DNA of 7,824 nt from Actinomycetes bacterium. Lineage in GTDB: Bacteria > Actinomycetota > CALGFH01. Below, in pieces: positions 5,443 through 7,824 of this stretch. The position numbers and the translations under genes are program-made. The notes under the pieces were generated by a model. It was not told where the DNA came from, did no database searches, and saw only the letters and a list, made by a program, of their open reading frames with translations. The stretch covers positions 1-7,824 of the forward strand of contig JASLIH010000276.1 of NCBI GenBank assembly GCA_030152105.1, written 5' to 3'. Within the stretch, counting starts at the first letter, position 1. Every line of letters starts with the position of its first letter.

Positions 5443-6621
5443 ATGTCCGATTCGTCCATCGGCGTCGCCGTCATCGGGGCCGGCATGGCCGGCCGGGCGC
5501 ACGCCGCCGGGTACCGGTCGGCCTCGACCGTGTACGGCGAGGGCCTGCCCGAGATCCGCCTGGCCGCGATCGCCGACGTCAACCCCGCCTTCGCCGCCGA
5601 CACCGCCCGCCGCTTCGGCTACGAGCGGGCCGAGGGCGGCTGGGAGGCCGTGGCCGCCGCCGCCGACGTCGACGTGGTCAGCGTGGTCGTGGCCAACCCG
5701 CTCCACCGCCGGATCGTCGAGGGCTTGCTGGCCGCCGGCAAGCACGTGCTCTGCGAGAAGCCGATGGCCCCGACCGTCGAGGACGCCGAGGCCATGGTGG
5801 ACGCCGCCGGGGCGTCGGACCGCGAGACCGGCATCGGCTTCGTGTTCCGCCGCTCCCCCGCCATCGGCGCCATCCGCGAGCAGCTCGCCTCCGGCGCCAT
5901 GGGCCGGCCCCTGCACTTCAACGGCCACTACTGGTGCGACTACGGGGTCGACCCGCGGGGCCCGATGAGCTGGCGCTACAAGGGCGGACCGGGCTCGGGC
6001 GCCCTGTCCGACATCGGCAGCCACCTGATCGACCTGGCCGAGTTCGTGTGCGGCCCCATCCAGTCGGTCCGGGGCGCGGTGCTGTCCACCTTCGTCACCG
6101 AGCGCGCCCTCCCCGCGGGCGCGGCCGTCGGCCACGCCGCCGCCGAGCTCAGCGACGTCACCGGGCCGGTGGAGAACGAGGACCTGGTGACCTTCACGGC
6201 CACCTTCGAATCGGGCGCGACCGGCACCCTCTCGGCCTCCCGGGCCGCCTTCGGCCTGGCCAACTCCCTCGGCTTCGAGCTGTTCACCTCCTCGGGGGCG
6301 GCCACCTTCGACCTGGCCCGCGCCGGCGAGTTCGGCTTCATCGACGGTGCCCCGGCGGGCCCGACCCAGGGCTTCCGCCAGGTGCTGGTCGGGCCCGGCC
6401 ACCCGTACCTCACCGGCGGCATCCCGATGGACTTCCCCGGGGTCGGCTACGGGCAGAACGATCTGTTCACCTTCCAGGCCCGGGCCTTCCTCGAGCAGGT
6501 CGCGGGGCTGGAGGGGCTGCCGCGGCTCGCCTCGTTCTCCGAGGGGCTGCACAACATCCGCCTGCTGGACGCGGTCGTCGCCTCGGCCAAGGCCGGCGGC
6601 GCCGACGTGACCATCGACTGA
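5443..6621 (+). CDS. Gfo/Idh/MocA family sugar/cyclitol dehydrogenase
   Basis: This 392-aa NAD(P)-dependent oxidoreductase starts with a Rossmann nucleotide-binding motif, VAVIGAGMAGRAHAAGY (8-24). CEKPMAPT (104-111) carries the conserved lysine K106. GSGALSDIGSHLIDLAEF (184-201) carries D190 and H194, again four residues apart as in IolG catalytic residues. It is longer than the IolG-type gene at 1889. Features such as ERALPAGAA (215-223), GPVENED, GPGHPYLTGG and GVGYGQND near the C-terminus give it the overall layout I remember for levoglucosan dehydrogenase-type and inositol/sugar dehydrogenases of about 390 aa. The likely reaction is oxidation of a ring hydroxyl to a keto group on a sugar, anhydrosugar or cyclitol; the exact substrate is not readable. 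It is the first gene after the LacI-controlled promoter and is followed by a TIM-barrel partner. The start is set by the strong ribosome site at 5426-5434. Confidence 0.9.
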   Translation: MSDSSIGVAVIGAGMAGRAHAAGYRSASTVYGEGLPEIRLAAIADVNPAFAADTARRFGYERAEGGWEAVAAAADVDVVSVVVANPLHRRIVEGLLAAGKHVLCEKPMAPTVEDAEAMVDAAGASDRETGIGFVFRRSPAIGAIREQLASGAMGRPLHFNGHYWCDYGVDPRGPMSWRYKGGPGSGALSDIGSHLIDLAEFVCGPIQSVRGAVLSTFVTERALPAGAAVGHAAAELSDVTGPVENEDLVTFTATFESGATGTLSASRAAFGLANSLGFELFTSSGAATFDLARAGEFGFIDGAPAGPTQGFRQVLVGPGHPYLTGGIPMDFPGVGYGQNDLFTFQARAFLEQVAGLEGLPRLASFSEGLHNIRLLDAVVASAKAGGADVTID

Positions 6622-6623
6622 CC

Positions 6624-6628
6624 GGAGG
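6624..6628 (+). promoter_or_regulatory. Ribosome binding site for the 332-aa TIM-barrel gene
   Basis: GGAGG lies three to seven bases after the upstream TGA (6619-6621) and eight bases before the ATG at 6637, confirming that start and the cotranscription of the pair. Confidence 0.75.
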
Positions 6629-6636
6629 ACGCGGAT

Positions 6637-7635
6637 ATGAAGCTCGGTGCCTACACCGCCTGCCTGCACGACCAGCCCGTCGGCGAGGCCCTCCAGACCC
6701 TGGCGGGTCTCGGGCTGGACAGCGCGGAGATCAACTCCGGCGGGTTCCTGCCCCCCGTCCACCTGCCGGTCGACGACATCCGCACCAGCCAGGACGCCCG
6801 GGACGAGTACCTGGGGCTGTTCAGCTCGGCCGGCGTGACCCTGACCGCCCTCAACTGCAACGGCAACCCGCTCGACCCCAACCCCGCGGTCGGGCCCCTG
6901 CACGCCAAGGACGTGCGCGACTCGATCGAGCTGGCCGCGCTGCTGGGGGTGAAGCGGGTCGTCACCATGTCGGGGCTGCCTGGCTCCGACGCCGGCGCCC
7001 GCTACCCGTCGTGGACGGTCGAGCCCTGGCACAGCGTCTACCTCGACGCCCGCGACTACCAGTGGAACGAGGTCGGCATCCCGTTCTGGAAGGACATCCA
7101 GGCCCGGGCAGCCGACGCCGACGTCAAGGTGTGCATCGAGATGCACCCCCACAACCTGGTCTACAACCCGGGCACCATGGAGCGCCTGGCCACCGAGATC
7201 GACGCCACCCACGTCGGGGCTGAGATGGACCCCAGCCACCTGTTCTGGCAGGGGATCGATCCGGTCGTGGCCACCAGGCACCTGGGCGGCCTGGTCTACA
7301 ACGCGGCCGCCAAGGACACCCGCATCAACGAGGCGGCCAAGCTCAACGGCGTGCTCGACGACCGTTTCGGGCGGGTCGCCAGCGACGACCCCGGCGCCCT
7401 GTCGCTGGGCGGCGACTACACCCTGAGCCGCTGGCCGGAGAGCTCCTCCTGGGACTTCGTGGCCGTCGGCCGCGGCCACGACGCCGAGTTCTGGACCGAG
7501 TTCCTGCGCGCCCTGGCCGAGATCGACCCCGACATGGCGGTCAACATCGAGCACGAGGACCAGGAGCTGGACCAGATGGAGGGGCTGCGCTACGCGGCCG
7601 AGACCCTCCGGACGGCCGCCTCCCGGCTTGGCTGA
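6637..7635 (+). CDS. Sugar phosphate isomerase/epimerase (xylose isomerase-like TIM barrel)
   Basis: This cytoplasmic 332-aa protein belongs to the same TIM-barrel superfamily as the two proteins at the left of the window but to a different branch. It starts MKLGAYTACLHDQP with SAEINSGGF (29-37), then shows IEMHPHNLVYNPGTME (167-182), GAEMDPSHLFWQGIDP (194-209), AAAKDTRIN (223-231) and VNIEHEDQELDQMEG (302-316). Likely metal ligands are E168, D198/H201 and E306. It is longer than typical 280-300-aa members because of an added segment at about 240-285 (DDRFGR to DAEFW). Such proteins commonly sit beside Gfo/Idh/MocA dehydrogenases and process the keto-sugar or keto-cyclitol they make, by isomerisation, epimerisation or dehydration. 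The 15-base gap to the upstream gene and GGAGG at 6624-6628 support one operon. The specific reaction is unknown. Confidence 0.88.
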   Translation: MKLGAYTACLHDQPVGEALQTLAGLGLDSAEINSGGFLPPVHLPVDDIRTSQDARDEYLGLFSSAGVTLTALNCNGNPLDPNPAVGPLHAKDVRDSIELAALLGVKRVVTMSGLPGSDAGARYPSWTVEPWHSVYLDARDYQWNEVGIPFWKDIQARAADADVKVCIEMHPHNLVYNPGTMERLATEIDATHVGAEMDPSHLFWQGIDPVVATRHLGGLVYNAAAKDTRINEAAKLNGVLDDRFGRVASDDPGALSLGGDYTLSRWPESSSWDFVAVGRGHDAEFWTEFLRALAEIDPDMAVNIEHEDQELDQMEGLRYAAETLRTAASRLG

Positions 7636-7641
7636 TGGACC

Positions 7642-7645
7642 GAGG
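7642..7645 (+). promoter_or_regulatory. Ribosome binding site supporting a GTG start at 7653
   Basis: GAGG lies seven bases before GTG at 7653. It favours that start over the ATG at 7635, which overlaps the upstream TGA by one base but has no recognisable ribosome site. Confidence 0.5.
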
Positions 7646-7652
7646 TCGCGGC

Positions 7653-7824
7653 GTGGCCAGGGTCCGCTGGGGTGTCCTGTCGACGGCCAGCGTCGGCCGG
7701 CTGGTGATCGAGGCCACCCGCGCCGCCGACCACGCCGAGTTCGTGGCCGTGGCCAGCCGCGACGCCGACCGGGCGCGGGCGTTCGCCGACGAGCTGGGGC
7801 TGGAGGCCAGCTACGGCTCCTACG
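7653..7824 (+). CDS. N-terminus of a third Gfo/Idh/MocA oxidoreductase (cut by window edge)
   Basis: The frame is open to the window end and encodes the first 57 residues of a Rossmann-fold oxidoreductase. From the GTG the protein reads MARVRWGVLSTASVGRLVIE, followed by HAEFVAVASRDADRARAFAD and ASYGSY. This is the usual beginning of the Gfo/Idh/MocA subgroup that includes D-xylose 1-dehydrogenase (NADP) and dihydrodiol dehydrogenase-like enzymes (pattern RWGVLSTA-x-IGR). The glycine-rich loop has STASVGR where other members have GAGxMGR, which is normal for this subgroup. An ATG at 7635 would add MDRGRG, which is not a family N-terminus, so the GTG with its ribosome site is preferred. It is 17 bases from the TIM-barrel gene and presumably the third gene of the same operon. 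The substrate is unknown, as the catalytic EKP and D/H motifs lie outside the window. Confidence 0.8.
   Translation, partial: MARVRWGVLSTASVGRLVIEATRAADHAEFVAVASRDADRARAFADELGLEASYGSY

Noticed and set aside
5149..7554. 801-codon open frame on the reverse strand across the 5443 and 6637 genes
   Set aside because: It lies antisense to two well-recognised enzyme genes and covers the promoter, the operator and the start of the LacI-type gene. Its translation is a low-complexity G/A/V/R-rich product, the usual shadow in very GC-rich DNA.

Overview
The window is very GC-rich, densely packed coding DNA. Genes overlap by 1-4 bases or sit only 12-18 bases apart, and Shine-Dalgarno sequences of the GGAGG type are common. 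The third codon position is almost always G or C. This points to a high-GC Gram-positive (Actinomycetota) or a similar high-GC soil lineage; no sequence feature fixes the genus. The content is sugar/cyclitol catabolism. No RNA gene, CRISPR array, insertion sequence or phage gene is visible.

Layout. (A) Bases 1-3864, + strand, form one tight operon: the 3' end of an unidentified gene (1-126), an IolH-type TIM-barrel protein (123-983), an IolE-like inosose-dehydratase-type TIM-barrel protein (996-1892), an IolG-type inositol 2-dehydrogenase of the Gfo/Idh/MocA family (1889-2893) and a DUF3500 protein of unknown function (2890-3864). Three of the four junctions are 4-base ATGA/GTGA overlaps; the fourth is 12 bases with a clear ribosome site. 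(B) Bases 3846-5368, - strand, hold a LacI-family repressor followed by a small, possibly TerB-like protein joined to it by a GTGA overlap. This pair runs tail-to-tail into the DUF3500 gene. (C) Bases 5369-5442 are a 74-base divergent control region with a forward promoter, a probable reverse promoter and a striking composite LacI-type operator. (D) From 5443 to the end, + strand, a second catabolic operon begins: a Gfo/Idh/MocA dehydrogenase (392 aa), a sugar phosphate isomerase/epimerase (332 aa), and the start of another Gfo/Idh/MocA oxidoreductase cut by the window edge.

How it may work together. Block A looks like part of a myo-inositol (or related cyclitol) route: IolG oxidises the ring to an inosose, an IolE-type enzyme dehydrates it, and IolH is a customary member of such operons whose reaction is not settled. 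Block D repeats the same logic, an NAD(P)-dependent dehydrogenase paired with a TIM-barrel isomerase/dehydratase, for a second substrate; the 392-aa dehydrogenase has the overall layout of levoglucosan-dehydrogenase-type enzymes. The LacI protein very probably represses block D and itself through the composite operator. Whether it also controls block A cannot be seen, because the promoter of A is outside the window. The two least understood parts are the DUF3500 protein coupled to iolG and the small protein coupled to the repressor. No stretch over 300 bases lacks a gene.
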